Shown here one piece after another: positions 1 to 9,510 of a stretch of 41,542 nt of DNA. Every line of letters starts with the position of its first letter. Within the stretch, counting starts at the first letter, position 1. Under the pieces are notes generated by a model that ran no database searches, was not told where the DNA came from, and saw nothing but the letters and a program-made list of their open reading frames with translations. The translations under genes were made by a program, and so were the position numbers. This stretch comes from Clostridiales bacterium (lineage in GTDB: Bacteria; Bacillota; Clostridia; Lachnospirales; Lachnospiraceae): the NCBI GenBank assembly GCA_012519905.1, contig JAAYPG010000117.1, forward strand, positions 1 through 41,542, written 5' to 3'.

Positions 1-23
1 AAAAACATAACTTTATGTCATAT

Positions 24-1382
24 TTACAGATTATTTCCATTATGCTTTATTAGGTCAGAATACCAGTAAAAGGAATCCTTTGGAGTGCGCTTCAATGTAT
101 TAAAATCAACATGAATCAAACCAAATCGCTCATTATAACCCTCAGACCATTCAAAGTTGTCCAAGATAGACCAGGCAAAATATCCCCTTATATCAATGCC
201 TTCCTCTGAAGCCTTCTTAAGCTCTTTAAGGTATCGATGCATATAATCAATACGGTTGGGATCATGTACCTTGCCATCAAGGCTGACCCAATCACTAAGA
301 GTTAAGCCATTTTCAGCTATAATAATTGGTAGTTTGTATTTTTCATAAAGAAATTTTGATAAGTAATATATGGATTCCGGTAGGACATGCCATTTAAGGG
401 CGTTCTGGTCATAACCATTTTTGGCAGGGCATACTTCAAATCCGTGGATTTCATCATGTTTGATTACAGTACCTGTGTATAGATTTATCCCTAGAAAATC
501 AAGCTTCTGACTAATAAGCTCCATATCACCATCCTTAATCATGTCCGCAGGAAAATCAGCCCCCATTGCTTCAATTCCGTCCTTTGGATACTGGCCAAGG
601 AGTATAGGGTCCAGCCACCAGCCATTTGAAAATAAGCCACGGGAGCTACCGCTCAAGGTATAAGCCCTTGCTGCGTCTAGATCCTCCTGAGAATCCGTGG
701 CAGGAACTCCTGGGCTAGGATTTGGTACAAACCCTACTATACTTTTCTTCTTAGCATATTTACGAATAGTTTGTACCGCCTTACCATGGGCAAGATTCAT
801 GTGGTGTATAAGCCTAAATACTTCACGGTTAGATAGGGTTAGACCCGGTGCATGGTATCCAGTAGAATGACCAAGAAGTATATGGCATAAGGGTTCGTTA
901 AAGGTCATCCAATAGGATACTCTATCGGATAAAGCTTCTACGACAATCCTTGTATACTCTGAAAACCAATCAGCAATTTCAATATTAGCCCATCCACCTC
1001 TATATTGTAATTCCTGAGGTAGATCCCAATGGAAGAGTGTTACAAAGGGCTCGATATCGGATTTAATGAGTTCATCAACCAGGTCGCTATAAAATTGTAG
1101 ACCAGCTTTATTTATTTTACCAGTTCCGTCAGGGAGTATTCTAGACCAGCTTATGGAGAAACGATAAGCCTTCAATCCTAATTGCTTCATAAGAGCTACA
1201 TCCTCACGAAATTTGTTATAATGATCACAGGCAATATCTCCTGTATCTTGGTTCTTGGTTTTTCCCTCTGTATGCGAAAATGTGTCCCAAACTGAAAGCC
1301 CTCTTCCGTCTTCATGGGCGGCACCTTCAATTTGATAGGATGCTGCAGCTGCACCCCATATGAAATCCTTTGGAAAGCTCAT
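24..1382 (-). CDS. GH1 family beta-glucosidase / 6-phospho-beta-glucosidase-like glycosidase
   Basis: A 452-residue family 1 glycoside hydrolase, the usual length for the family, that hydrolyses beta-linked glucosides or galactosides from cellobiose-type sugars. The N-terminal FIWGAAAASYQIEG motif is present. The acid/base glutamate lies in TFNEP (E163) and the nucleophile in IIAENG (E357). The C-terminal aglycone region reads SILDNFEWSEGYNERFGLIHV, and its E..W..GY..RFG pattern is typical of beta-glucosidases rather than of the phospho-sugar enzymes. There is no signal peptide, so it should act in the cytoplasm on imported oligosaccharides. GGAGG sits 8 nt before the ATG, supporting this start. 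It is divergent from a GH2 enzyme, and no transporter or regulator lies beside it. The family call is very sure; the exact substrate is inferred. Confidence 0.95.
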   Translation of the reverse strand: MSFPKDFIWGAAAASYQIEGAAHEDGRGLSVWDTFSHTEGKTKNQDTGDIACDHYNKFREDVALMKQLGLKAYRFSISWSRILPDGTGKINKAGLQFYSDLVDELIKSDIEPFVTLFHWDLPQELQYRGGWANIEIADWFSEYTRIVVEALSDRVSYWMTFNEPLCHILLGHSTGYHAPGLTLSNREVFRLIHHMNLAHGKAVQTIRKYAKKKSIVGFVPNPSPGVPATDSQEDLDAARAYTLSGSSRGLFSNGWWLDPILLGQYPKDGIEAMGADFPADMIKDGDMELISQKLDFLGINLYTGTVIKHDEIHGFEVCPAKNGYDQNALKWHVLPESIYYLSKFLYEKYKLPIIIAENGLTLSDWVSLDGKVHDPNRIDYMHRYLKELKKASEEGIDIRGYFAWSILDNFEWSEGYNERFGLIHVDFNTLKRTPKDSFYWYSDLIKHNGNNL

Positions 1383-1407
1383 AAAATGACCTCCTATCTT
1401 TTGTTTT

Positions 1408-1437
1408 ATAATACAAGAATATACTAAAAATCAACAA
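1408..1437 (-). promoter_or_regulatory. Probable promoter of the GH1 gene
   Basis: On the minus strand TTGTTG (1437-1432) is followed after 18 nt by TATTAT (1413-1408), about 25 nt before the GH1 start codon. An alternative -35, TTGATT, would give 15-nt spacing. This is pattern matching only. Confidence 0.4.
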
Positions 1438-1600
1438 TTGAAAATGCATTATCTTATATTGAACACATACTATAATATCTGAATAATTTGCGACTCCAAA
1501 TCATATATTTCATTAACATGGACAAACAGCTTGTGTCATTAGTTTGAATACAGTACACTAATTATAGTGATATGGAGAAATATAGAATGGGGTGTTAAGA

Positions 1601-3442
1601 ATGAAGCTTAAGGATGCTGTCCGTACATTGCTATTTAAGAATAAGGATATTAAATATAACCAACTCTATACAGACTGGGGGGCAAATCTAGAGCCTGATA
1701 AGGTCTTGCAAGAGTATCCAAGGCCTCAGCTAAGGAGGAGCAATTACACTATACTAAATGGATATTGGAATTATAATATAACCAAGGATTCCTTAGTGAT
1801 AAAGCCGGCCCATTATGATGGGAGGATATTAGTACCTTTTTCACCAGAAAGTGTTCTTTCGGAAGTTAACCGTCAGCTTCAGCCAGGTGAAATGATCTGG
1901 TATGAGAGGCCTTTAATAATAGATAGGAAATTTGCGGGAAAAAGATTAATTCTTAATTTCGGTGCTGTGGATCAAACCTGTGAGGTGTTTATTAATAATA
2001 AAAAAGTAACAGAGCATGTGGGTGGATATCTGCCCTTTTCTGCTGATATAACTGATTATGTAATAGAAGGTGGAAATCTTCTTTCGGTTAGGGTAAAGGA
2101 TATTTCTGATAGCTCTGGCTCATATCACAGTAGAGGAAAGCAGAAATTGAAGAGAGGCGGGATGTTCTATACAGCCCAAAGTGGTATATGGCAAACAGTA
2201 TGGATGGAATGGGTACCAAACAGTTATATAGCTTCCCTGACTATTAAACCTTTAGTAGAGGAGAGTATGGTAAGCTTAACGATCTGTATGAATCAATCTC
2301 CTAGCTATACTAATATGAATAAAGCGCCTAAAGTTGGAGCTCAAAGCAAAAACAACCGAAGTTTGTTTCGGGTTGATATATATGATCATGGTACCAGGAT
2401 ACATTCCTTTGTTACAAAAAACGCTAGTATGAATATTCCAATCAAGAATTTTACATATTGGAGCCCTGAGAATCCTTATCTCTATGATATGGTAATTTCA
2501 ACTGGGGAAGACACTGTTGAAAGCTATTTTGCCATGCGAAGTGTTGAAATCAAGCAGGATGATAACAATAAGCCCAGGATATATTTAAATGGTGAACCAT
2601 ATTTTCAAAATGGAATTTTAGATCAGGGATATTGGCCAGATGGGCTATATACAGCACCTAGTGATGAAGCCATGATATTTGATATTGAGCAGGCTAAATC
2701 CCTAGGCTTCAATATGATTAGAAAGCATATTAAGATAGAGCCTCTAAGGTGGTATTACCATTGCGATAGGATTGGCATGCTAGTATGGCAGGACATGGTC
2801 AATGGGGGAGGAAGATACAATAAGCTTCTGGTGGGGTATCTACCAACCTTGTTTCCGGGGATTTCAGGATTAATCAGCGATAAATGGTACTTCTTATTCG
2901 GACGCAAGAATGCAGAAGGGAGAAGGGAATGGTTAGCTGAGTGTGAAGAAACAGTAGTTCATCTTTATAATCATCCATCTATTATAGTTTGGGTCCCCTT
3001 TAATGAGGGCTGGGGGCAATTTGATGCAAATAAGGTTACATCACTGATACGCTCGCTAGATGATAGCAGGCTGATTGATCAGGCCAGCGGTTGGTATGAC
3101 CAAAAGGGTGGAGATTTTAAAAGTATACATAATTATTTTCATCCATTCAAATACACTCCTGATAAAAGAGGGCGCTCAGTTGTACTATCAGAGTTTGGGG
3201 GATATGCCTGCTATATATCTGGACATTCCTACTCCCCTATGATATATGGCTATAGGGTCTATATAAATAGCCAGGACCTAGAGGCTGCCCTGCAAAGGCT
3301 ATATCAGAAAGATATACTAAAGATGAAGGAAGAGGGCTTATCTGCTGTTGTCTACACCCAACTCTCAGATATAGAGGATGAAGTAAATGGGCTCTTCACT
3401 TACGATCGAAAGGTATGTAAGATATCAAAGCCACTGATGTGA
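1601..3442 (+). CDS. GH2 family glycoside hydrolase (beta-galactosidase/beta-glucuronidase-like)
   Basis: About 613 residues from the ATG at 1601. An in-frame GTG at 1592 is possible, but the GGGGTG just before 1601 fits the ATG better. The order is an N-terminal sugar-binding beta-sandwich (about residues 45-205), an Ig-like domain (about 210-320) and a TIM barrel. The barrel carries the acid/base glutamate in VPFNEGWGQFD (E469) and the nucleophile in VVLSEFGGYA (E531). The FNEGWGQ and SEFGG motifs are those of compact GH2 enzymes of the LacZ/UidA superfamily. There is no signal peptide, so it is likely cytoplasmic. It is divergent from the GH1 gene, suggesting both degrade imported plant oligosaccharides. 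Substrate (galactoside, glucuronide or other) cannot be decided from the sequence. Confidence 0.9.
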   Translation: MKLKDAVRTLLFKNKDIKYNQLYTDWGANLEPDKVLQEYPRPQLRRSNYTILNGYWNYNITKDSLVIKPAHYDGRILVPFSPESVLSEVNRQLQPGEMIWYERPLIIDRKFAGKRLILNFGAVDQTCEVFINNKKVTEHVGGYLPFSADITDYVIEGGNLLSVRVKDISDSSGSYHSRGKQKLKRGGMFYTAQSGIWQTVWMEWVPNSYIASLTIKPLVEESMVSLTICMNQSPSYTNMNKAPKVGAQSKNNRSLFRVDIYDHGTRIHSFVTKNASMNIPIKNFTYWSPENPYLYDMVISTGEDTVESYFAMRSVEIKQDDNNKPRIYLNGEPYFQNGILDQGYWPDGLYTAPSDEAMIFDIEQAKSLGFNMIRKHIKIEPLRWYYHCDRIGMLVWQDMVNGGGRYNKLLVGYLPTLFPGISGLISDKWYFLFGRKNAEGRREWLAECEETVVHLYNHPSIIVWVPFNEGWGQFDANKVTSLIRSLDDSRLIDQASGWYDQKGGDFKSIHNYFHPFKYTPDKRGRSVVLSEFGGYACYISGHSYSPMIYGYRVYINSQDLEAALQRLYQKDILKMKEEGLSAVVYTQLSDIEDEVNGLFTYDRKVCKISKPLM

Positions 3443-3465
3443 TGCTAGGACCACAAGAAAATAAT

Positions 3466-3506
3466 AAAAGGCATAACCGAGCTATAATACTCGATTATGC
3501 CTTATT
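3466..3506. terminator. Hairpin terminator between convergent GH2 and ftsH genes
   Basis: AAGGCATAA (3468-3476) pairs with TTATGCCTT (3495-3503). An inner CGAG/CTCG stem (3478-3481 with 3490-3493) encloses an 8-nt loop. Read on the minus strand it is followed by a T-rich tract, so it looks like the ftsH terminator. On the plus strand the trailing T run is weak. Confidence 0.75.
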
Positions 3507-3544
3507 CACGGCTAAATAACTTATCACTTGGTGAAGGTCTTCAC

Positions 3545-5254
3545 CTATGCTATAAGCTTATCTATTTCTTCACCATTTAGGGATTCCTTTTCTAATAGCT
3601 CTTTAGTTATACTATTTAATGCATCAAGATTATTTTCTAATAATTCTCTTGTCTCTTGGTAGAGCTTACTGATTAGGGCCCTGCATTTTTTTATTAACTC
3701 CTTATCTATTCCCTCGCTAAATATATGAGTACTGAACAAACCTATGTCAGGATCCATTCCATACTTATTGGTATAATCCATGATAAGAGAAGAGGCCTTC
3801 TGAATATCATTACTAGCTCCGGTTGTTATTTCATTTAAACCAAAGATTAATTCCTCTGCAGCCCTACCGGCTAAGAGTATCTTTATATTGCCAAGGATCT
3901 GTCTCCCGCTTTGATACATGGTATCCTTAGGAATAGATAGGTTAAAGCCACCGGCACCTCTAACACTGGGTATAATAGTGACCTTAGAGATATAATTTTC
4001 CGGAAGCAAAAGCTTAGTAGCCAGGGCATGGCCTGCTTCATGGTAGGCTGTTATTTCTCTTTCGCGCTTGGATATATAACTCAGGTCAGTCTTTGGTGCC
4101 CCTGCTAGAACTGTATAGAAGGCCCTGTCTATATTGCTCTGACTAATAATAGGCTTTTTGTCATTGGCAGCAGATATAGCAGCCTCATTAAGCAGGTTTT
4201 CTAGCATTGCCCCAGAGAAGCCTACAGTAGATTTAGCCAAGTATTTCAAGTCGATATCATCGGAGAGGGGCTTGTTTTTTGTATGAAGGGCTAGAATTTT
4301 TTCTCTAGAGTTTACATCAGGAAGTCCTATCTCAATCTGTCTGTCAAAGCGCCCTGGACGAAGCAGAGCCTCATCTAAGGTATCCAAACGGTTGGTGGCT
4401 CCTATGACTACTATTCCTTGATTGTCATGAAAGCCAGACATTTCCGTAAGTAAAGCATTAAGAGTCTGATCTCTCTCGTCATTACTGGCAGAGCTGTTGC
4501 GGGCTCTTTTCTTACCTATAGCATCAATCTCATCTATAAATATTACAGCCTTATCGTGCTTCTTTGCCTTATTAAAAAGGCCTCTAATACGGCTAGCCCC
4601 CACGCCTACATACATCTGTACAAAATCAGAGCCGCTCATGGCGTAGAAAGGGACATCCGCTTCACCGGCAATAGCCTTTGCCATAAGAGTCTTTCCTGTT
4701 CCAGGAGGTCCATAGAATAGTAGTCCCTTTGGCATACGGGCACCTACATCTGTATACTGATTAGGGTTTTTAATAAATCCTATAATATCCTCAACCATGG
4801 ATTTGGCCTCCACATTACCAGCCACAGAATCCAAAGTAACCTTGACATCTTCATCCTTTTTATTGGCATCTTTTATTAATTTCTTTGTTGCACCTCCACC
4901 ACGGGTATTATAAATGATTGCAGCCCCAATAGCAGCGACTATAAGAAGACCTGCAATGCTGGACAAGTTATCATTCTTATAGGATACAGGTATTTCATTC
5001 ATCAGGAGAAACTCTATAAAATCCTCAGATTGAGGATTTGGTACTTTATGTTTTATATCTGCTAGGTCAGATAAATATACATCAAATGTGTGTCCCTCTT
5101 TATTTATAATAACCTCTTTTACCTGTCCTTCTTCTACAGCCTCTAAAAAAGAGGGGTATGTTAGCTCAAGCTCAGGTTTATTGATACTATATATTCCTGC
5201 CGCTATCAGTATAACTACTATGGCAGTCATTATATAAATCATAATTTTTCTCAT
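3545..5254 (-). CDS. ftsH: FtsH-type membrane AAA+ zinc metalloprotease, short form
   Basis: A 569-residue FtsH homologue. It is an ATP-driven membrane-anchored protease that extracts and degrades membrane and misfolded proteins. Two membrane helices (about residues 5-23 and 99-116) flank a roughly 75-residue extracytoplasmic segment. The AAA+ core has Walker A GPPGTGKT (182-189), a pore motif MYVGVGA (214-220), Walker B VIFIDEID (237-244) and a second-region-of-homology motif ending LLRPGRFDR (298-305). The peptidase domain has HEAGH (405-409) and the third zinc ligand D483 in TTGASNDIQ. It is shorter than typical FtsH (about 600-650) because it lacks the C-terminal tail. It lies alone, convergent with GH2, so it may be a second, specialised FtsH rather than the housekeeping copy, which is often near tilS/hpt. 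Family certain; paralogue status inferred. Confidence 0.95.
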   Translation of the reverse strand: MRKIMIYIMTAIVVILIAAGIYSINKPELELTYPSFLEAVEEGQVKEVIINKEGHTFDVYLSDLADIKHKVPNPQSEDFIEFLLMNEIPVSYKNDNLSSIAGLLIVAAIGAAIIYNTRGGGATKKLIKDANKKDEDVKVTLDSVAGNVEAKSMVEDIIGFIKNPNQYTDVGARMPKGLLFYGPPGTGKTLMAKAIAGEADVPFYAMSGSDFVQMYVGVGASRIRGLFNKAKKHDKAVIFIDEIDAIGKKRARNSSASNDERDQTLNALLTEMSGFHDNQGIVVIGATNRLDTLDEALLRPGRFDRQIEIGLPDVNSREKILALHTKNKPLSDDIDLKYLAKSTVGFSGAMLENLLNEAAISAANDKKPIISQSNIDRAFYTVLAGAPKTDLSYISKREREITAYHEAGHALATKLLLPENYISKVTIIPSVRGAGGFNLSIPKDTMYQSGRQILGNIKILLAGRAAEELIFGLNEITTGASNDIQKASSLIMDYTNKYGMDPDIGLFSTHIFSEGIDKELIKKCRALISKLYQETRELLENNLDALNSITKELLEKESLNGEEIDKLIA

Positions 5255-5389
5255 TTAACTCCCTCCGGACCTTAATTTATTACATATTTCTACATTAATT
5301 GTAACATCTCTATGATATAATTCCACAATCAATATATGGAAAAGAAGAAGCTTAATTTAATTAGGAATAGAGAAATTATAGAGAATATT

Positions 5390-5398
5390 GTTATAATA
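5390..5398 (+). promoter_or_regulatory. Extended -10 promoter element for the two-component/ABC cluster
   Basis: TGT followed by TATAAT (5393-5398) makes an extended -10 element. No convincing -35 is seen. It lies about 75 nt before the response-regulator start. Confidence 0.5.
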
Positions 5399-5473
5399 TA
5401 ATCAGGAGTACCATTAAATAGAAAAGTATTTTTACATAAGGTCTACTATTAAAAAGAAAGGAAGCATGTTCCC

Positions 5474-6148
5474 ATGAAATATAAGCTTTTAGTAGTTGAT
5501 GATGAAAAGCATATAGTCACCTTATTAAAGGAATTTTTTGAGTTGGAGGGGTTCTTGGTTTATACAGCAACTAATGGAAGGGATGCTATCGATAAGGTCA
5601 ATTATAATCCTGATTTGATTTTACTTGATATTAATATGCCAGAAATGAATGGTATAGAAGTATGCAGAAGAATCCGGGATTATGTTAATTGCCCAATTTT
5701 ATTTTTGACTGCTAGGGTAGAGGAAGCTGACCGAATAAAGGGGCTGATGGTAGGAGGAGATGATTATATCTTGAAGCCATTTAGTGTGGAAGAATTACAT
5801 GCTCGGGTTCTTGCTCATTTGAGACGGGAGGAAAGAAAGGCTGGAAGTGATAAGATAAGACTGGCCGGGGAGATAACAATTAATTATACCGAGCGAAACA
5901 TTTTCTATAGGGAGTACAAAATTGATTTCACTAAGACGGAATTTGATATTATAGAATTGTTAACCATGAATATGGGATGCGTTTTTACAAAAGAGAAAAT
6001 ATATGAAAACATATGGGGATTTGATAAGGATGGTGATAGTAATACCATAACAGAGCATATTAGGCGGATACGTTGTAAATTATCAGCTTATGTCAAGCAA
6101 CCAATGATAGAGACTGTATGGGGAGTTGGTTACAAATGGATTGGATAG
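5474..6148 (+). CDS. OmpR/PhoB-family response regulator
   Basis: A 224-residue two-domain transcriptional regulator. The receiver domain (about 1-118) has the acidic pair D9-D10, the phospho-acceptor D52 in LILLDINMP, T79 and K101 in ILKPF. The C-terminal winged-helix DNA-binding domain (about 128-223) ends in the family-typical TVWGVGYKW. The start is preceded by AAAGGAAG at a suitable distance. It is the first gene of a five-gene plus-strand cluster and overlaps the histidine kinase gene. It presumably controls the downstream ABC transporter in response to that kinase. Neither the stimulus nor the operator is visible in the sequence. Confidence 0.95.
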   Translation: MKYKLLVVDDEKHIVTLLKEFFELEGFLVYTATNGRDAIDKVNYNPDLILLDINMPEMNGIEVCRRIRDYVNCPILFLTARVEEADRIKGLMVGGDDYILKPFSVEELHARVLAHLRREERKAGSDKIRLAGEITINYTERNIFYREYKIDFTKTEFDIIELLTMNMGCVFTKEKIYENIWGFDKDGDSNTITEHIRRIRCKLSAYVKQPMIETVWGVGYKWIG

Positions 6149-7323
6149 ATGAGCAAGTAGAAAAAATAAAAAATAATATGAAGATGAGCTCGCTCAAAAG
6201 GGTATTATCTATCTACATAGTTATAACGATATTGGTTGTGTCTGCCATCTATATTTTAACTTATATGTATTGCGAAAGCTGGAAATTAGTTCTTTATAGT
6301 AAGTACATAGATAATTTTATATATGCAGAACCCTTAGCGGGTTTTGTTAGCCTAGAATTACAAGACATAAGAGGACTAGCACTTATTAATGCAATACAGG
6401 ACTATTCAATAATACTATACTCGGTAATAGGTATAATCCTAGCAAGCAACTTATTTTATAGAAATAGAATGAGAGAGCCTATTAGACTTTTGAAAGAGGA
6501 GGCAGCTAATATAAGTAGAAATGATCTAAGCGTATCCTGTATATATGAAAGTGGAGATGAGTTTGGAGAGGTCTGCAAGGCATTTGAAAGTATGCGATTA
6601 CACCTCATAAATAATAATGAAAATATGTGGAGTCTGGTCGAGGGCCAGAGGCTCCTAAATGCCACATTTGCCCATGATATTAGAACGCCTTTAACTGTAT
6701 TACAGGGTTATACAGACATGCTTATGAAGTACTATCCAGAAGGAAAAATAGGCGAAGAAAAACTACTTAATACAATTTCCTTAATGCAGGAGCAAATCAT
6801 TAGGCTAGGAAAATTTACGGATACTATGAAAGGACTTCAGGATATTGAAGCTTTGCAGATTAAGCCATTAGAAAAGTCCTTCTCACATTTGGAAAAAGAG
6901 CTTCAAAAGATTATTGATGGGCTAATGGAAAAAGAAACTATAAAATTTAGTATACACAGCAATATAGAATCCTTAAAGGAAGGGGAGAGAACGGGATATT
7001 ACGATGAAGCAGTAATAATTGAGGTTGTTAACAATTTAATATCCAATGGATGCTCATATGCTAAGGAGAAGGTTAAGATTTATATTGAGAAAGAACAGAC
7101 ATATCTAAATATTTATGTATATGATGATGGTAAGGGGTTTTCAAAGGAAGAACTGTATTCTGCCCTTAATCCCTATTATAGTAGTAGAAATGATGGGTCT
7201 GGCAACTTTGGAATTGGGCTAACCATATGCAAGATTTTGTGTGAAAAGCATGGAGGAAAGATTGCCCTATCCAATAGCATAAATGAGGGTGCCATAGTAT
7301 GTGCAAGCTTTCGTATAATATAA
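6136..7323 (+). CDS. Membrane sensor histidine kinase
   Basis: About 395 residues from the ATG at 6136, which has GGGGAG upstream. An in-frame ATG at 6118 would lengthen it by 6 residues and increase the overlap with the regulator. Two membrane helices (about 23-45 and 90-108) flank a short, roughly 45-residue extracytoplasmic loop, too small for a classical sensor domain. A HAMP-like linker follows (about 112-160). The phospho-acceptor H180 lies in FAHDIRTPL. The ATPase domain has an N-box EVVNNLISNG (296-305), a G1 box DDGKG and a G2 box GNFGIGL (356-362). A short-loop kinase next to an ABC exporter resembles intramembrane-sensing systems that detect antimicrobial or envelope stress through the transporter. 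That role is inference. Confidence 0.93.
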   Translation: MDWIDEQVEKIKNNMKMSSLKRVLSIYIVITILVVSAIYILTYMYCESWKLVLYSKYIDNFIYAEPLAGFVSLELQDIRGLALINAIQDYSIILYSVIGIILASNLFYRNRMREPIRLLKEEAANISRNDLSVSCIYESGDEFGEVCKAFESMRLHLINNNENMWSLVEGQRLLNATFAHDIRTPLTVLQGYTDMLMKYYPEGKIGEEKLLNTISLMQEQIIRLGKFTDTMKGLQDIEALQIKPLEKSFSHLEKELQKIIDGLMEKETIKFSIHSNIESLKEGERTGYYDEAVIIEVVNNLISNGCSYAKEKVKIYIEKEQTYLNIYVYDDGKGFSKEELYSALNPYYSSRNDGSGNFGIGLTICKILCEKHGGKIALSNSINEGAIVCASFRII

Positions 7324-7402
7324 AAATAATTTTAAATATAGACATAAAATAGTGATTTGCCTGTTAGACTTGGCCTATAAAATGGTAAAGGAGAGATTAG
7401 CT

Positions 7403-8287
7403 ATGGATATGAAGATTGAGTTAAAAGATGTAAGTAAATTCTATGGTCGAAAGCAAGCATTGGATCATGTTAATCTTGAAATTCATAAAGGAATGTTTGG
7501 TCTCTTGGGCAGAAATGGAGCAGGAAAAACAACTCTTATGAAGATAATTACGACTTTGCTAGGACCAAGTTCAGGCGAGTGCACTGTATGTGGTGTAAAT
7601 GTAAGGGAAGCTGTTAAGGTTCGACAGATGATTGGATATTTGCCTCAAGATTTTTCTATGTATGGGAACATGACAGCATATGAAGCCCTAGACTATCTTG
7701 GCCTATTATCAGGTATACATAAGCAGGGACGAAAAGAAATAATACCTGATTTATTAGAAAAAGTAAACTTGAAAAGTAATTTAAGGACTAAGGTCAAGGC
7801 AATGTCTGGAGGAATGCGTAGACGGCTAGGTATTGCACAAGCCATTATGCACAATCCTAAAGTAATAATAGTGGATGAGCCTACAGCAGGCTTAGACCCG
7901 GAGGAGCGGATGCGATTTCGTAATCTGCTAACAGAAATTGCCGGGGAACGAATTGTTATACTATCAACTCATATTGTTGGCGATATTGAGGCTACATGCG
8001 AGCAAATCGCAGTTATGGACCAAGGGAGGATTATATTTAAGGGAACTGTTTCACAGTTATTAGAAGATGCTATAGGTCATATTTATGAGATAAAAGTATC
8101 AAGAATTGAAGTAGAGGAGTTAAAGAAGCAGTATGAGGTGACTAATGTATTCATGCAATCAAGTGAAGCAATGGTTAGATTTATTATAAAGGACAATGAT
8201 GGTGGAGTCGGTGCTGCAAAGATGGTCCAGCCCAATGTTGAGGATGCATACATGTATTTAATGCATAAGAATGGAGGAGTCAAATGA
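7403..8287 (+). CDS. ABC transporter ATP-binding subunit
   Basis: 294 residues from the ATG at 7403, which has AAAGGAGAG 7 nt upstream; earlier in-frame starts lack a ribosome site. It is a single nucleotide-binding domain with Walker A GRNGAGKT (36-43), Q-loop LPQDFSMYG, signature SGGMRRR (135-141), Walker B VIIVDEP (154-160) and H-loop H190. A roughly 90-residue C-terminal extension resembles the accessory region of CcmA/DrrA-type ATPases. The stop overlaps the next start by 4 nt (ATGA), indicating translational coupling to the first membrane subunit. It powers an exporter formed with the next two products. The substrate is unknown; lipid, peptide or antimicrobial export are all possible. 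Confidence 0.93.
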   Translation: MDMKIELKDVSKFYGRKQALDHVNLEIHKGMFGLLGRNGAGKTTLMKIITTLLGPSSGECTVCGVNVREAVKVRQMIGYLPQDFSMYGNMTAYEALDYLGLLSGIHKQGRKEIIPDLLEKVNLKSNLRTKVKAMSGGMRRRLGIAQAIMHNPKVIIVDEPTAGLDPEERMRFRNLLTEIAGERIVILSTHIVGDIEATCEQIAVMDQGRIIFKGTVSQLLEDAIGHIYEIKVSRIEVEELKKQYEVTNVFMQSSEAMVRFIIKDNDGGVGAAKMVQPNVEDAYMYLMHKNGGVK

Positions 8288-9510
8288 TGTGGATTACTCT
8301 GTTTTTAAAGGAATGTAAGGAGATTGGAAGAAGTATTACTTATTATATTTTTTTAGCTTGTCTGTCAGTGTTCTTTGTTAGCCAGATGGGTTCTGTAGAT
8401 GCAGTGAGTGAACCCTTACCTGGTGCAGAGTCATATGGATGGAAGTATAGTGAGGAAGAAGATGTTATAATGTATTCCGCCTTGGATAATCTTCTATTTG
8501 AGCTTGGTAGAAATTCTTTTGTGACATATCCCATAGGTTTCTATAAACAAGTTATTCTAAGTGAAAATGAACAAGAAGAAATATATGAACTACTAGAAGA
8601 TGTAGTAGAGCAGAGTAAGGATGATCTGACTGAAGCGGTTAAGAAATATGCAGGTTCTATGGACCACTCAGCTGTGGAGTCTATCAATATAAGACCAGAC
8701 ATGACCTATGAAGAATTCTGTGATGTCTTTAATAGAATTGACAAGATATTAGGAGGAGGAAGTAAGTATAGTGATGAAAGAATCTATAGTCATGCCATAG
8801 TTAGTAAAACCTATGAGGAGGCTATGGATGATTATAGGAGTATTATAGAGAATGATCATGTGTCAGGTGCATATGCTAGATTGTTTGCTGATTACATGGG
8901 AATTATATTAGCTATATTACCTGTATTTTTGGCTGTCACACGTGTGCTAAAGGATCGTCGTGCAAAGGCAGAACAAGTAATATATTCAAAAGGTCGTTCA
9001 TCAGCAGTGATTATATTAACCAGATATACTGCTATTATTGCTATGACATTATTACCTGTAATTATCTTGAGTATTAATCCTTTATTGCAGACCATATATG
9101 TGGCAGCTAACAATGGAATTACAGCAGATTATTTCGCATTCATAAAGATAATATTTGGATGGGTTTTGCCAACGATTCTCTTTTCAGTGTCAATGGGCTT
9201 CCTGCTTACAGAGTTAACAAATGGACTCTTGGCAATTCTTTTACAAGCAATCTTTTGGATAGTAAGTGTCTTTGCTGCCAATACAATCATAGTTGGTTAT
9301 GTTGGTTGGAATCTGGTTCCAAGATTTAATACTGTTGGTTCTTATGAAGTATTTATAAGTATTTTTAATGACCTTGTTAAAAATAGAATTTTCTATACGA
9401 TAATATCCATTCTAATGTTGTTTGGTTCTATCATCCTATATGATATGAAAAGAAGGGGGCGAATGCATCTTGATAGAGCGTTATCTAAGGATATCAAGAG
9501 TAAATCTTAA
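8284..9510 (+). CDS. ABC transporter membrane subunit with large external loop
   Basis: A 408-residue ABC-2 type permease-like protein. One N-terminal helix (about 14-34) is followed by a roughly 160-residue hydrophilic, acidic segment predicted outside the membrane. About five further helices follow, clustered between residues 199 and 400. This layout (helix, big loop, helix bundle) is common in ABC-2 membrane subunits. The start overlaps the ATPase stop by 4 nt. The gene's end overlaps the next reading frame by about 41 nt. I recognise the architecture but not a named family, and the transported substrate cannot be told. Confidence 0.8.
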   Translation: MMWITLFLKECKEIGRSITYYIFLACLSVFFVSQMGSVDAVSEPLPGAESYGWKYSEEEDVIMYSALDNLLFELGRNSFVTYPIGFYKQVILSENEQEEIYELLEDVVEQSKDDLTEAVKKYAGSMDHSAVESINIRPDMTYEEFCDVFNRIDKILGGGSKYSDERIYSHAIVSKTYEEAMDDYRSIIENDHVSGAYARLFADYMGIILAILPVFLAVTRVLKDRRAKAEQVIYSKGRSSAVIILTRYTAIIAMTLLPVIILSINPLLQTIYVAANNGITADYFAFIKIIFGWVLPTILFSVSMGFLLTELTNGLLAILLQAIFWIVSVFAANTIIVGYVGWNLVPRFNTVGSYEVFISIFNDLVKNRIFYTIISILMLFGSIILYDMKRRGRMHLDRALSKDIKSKS

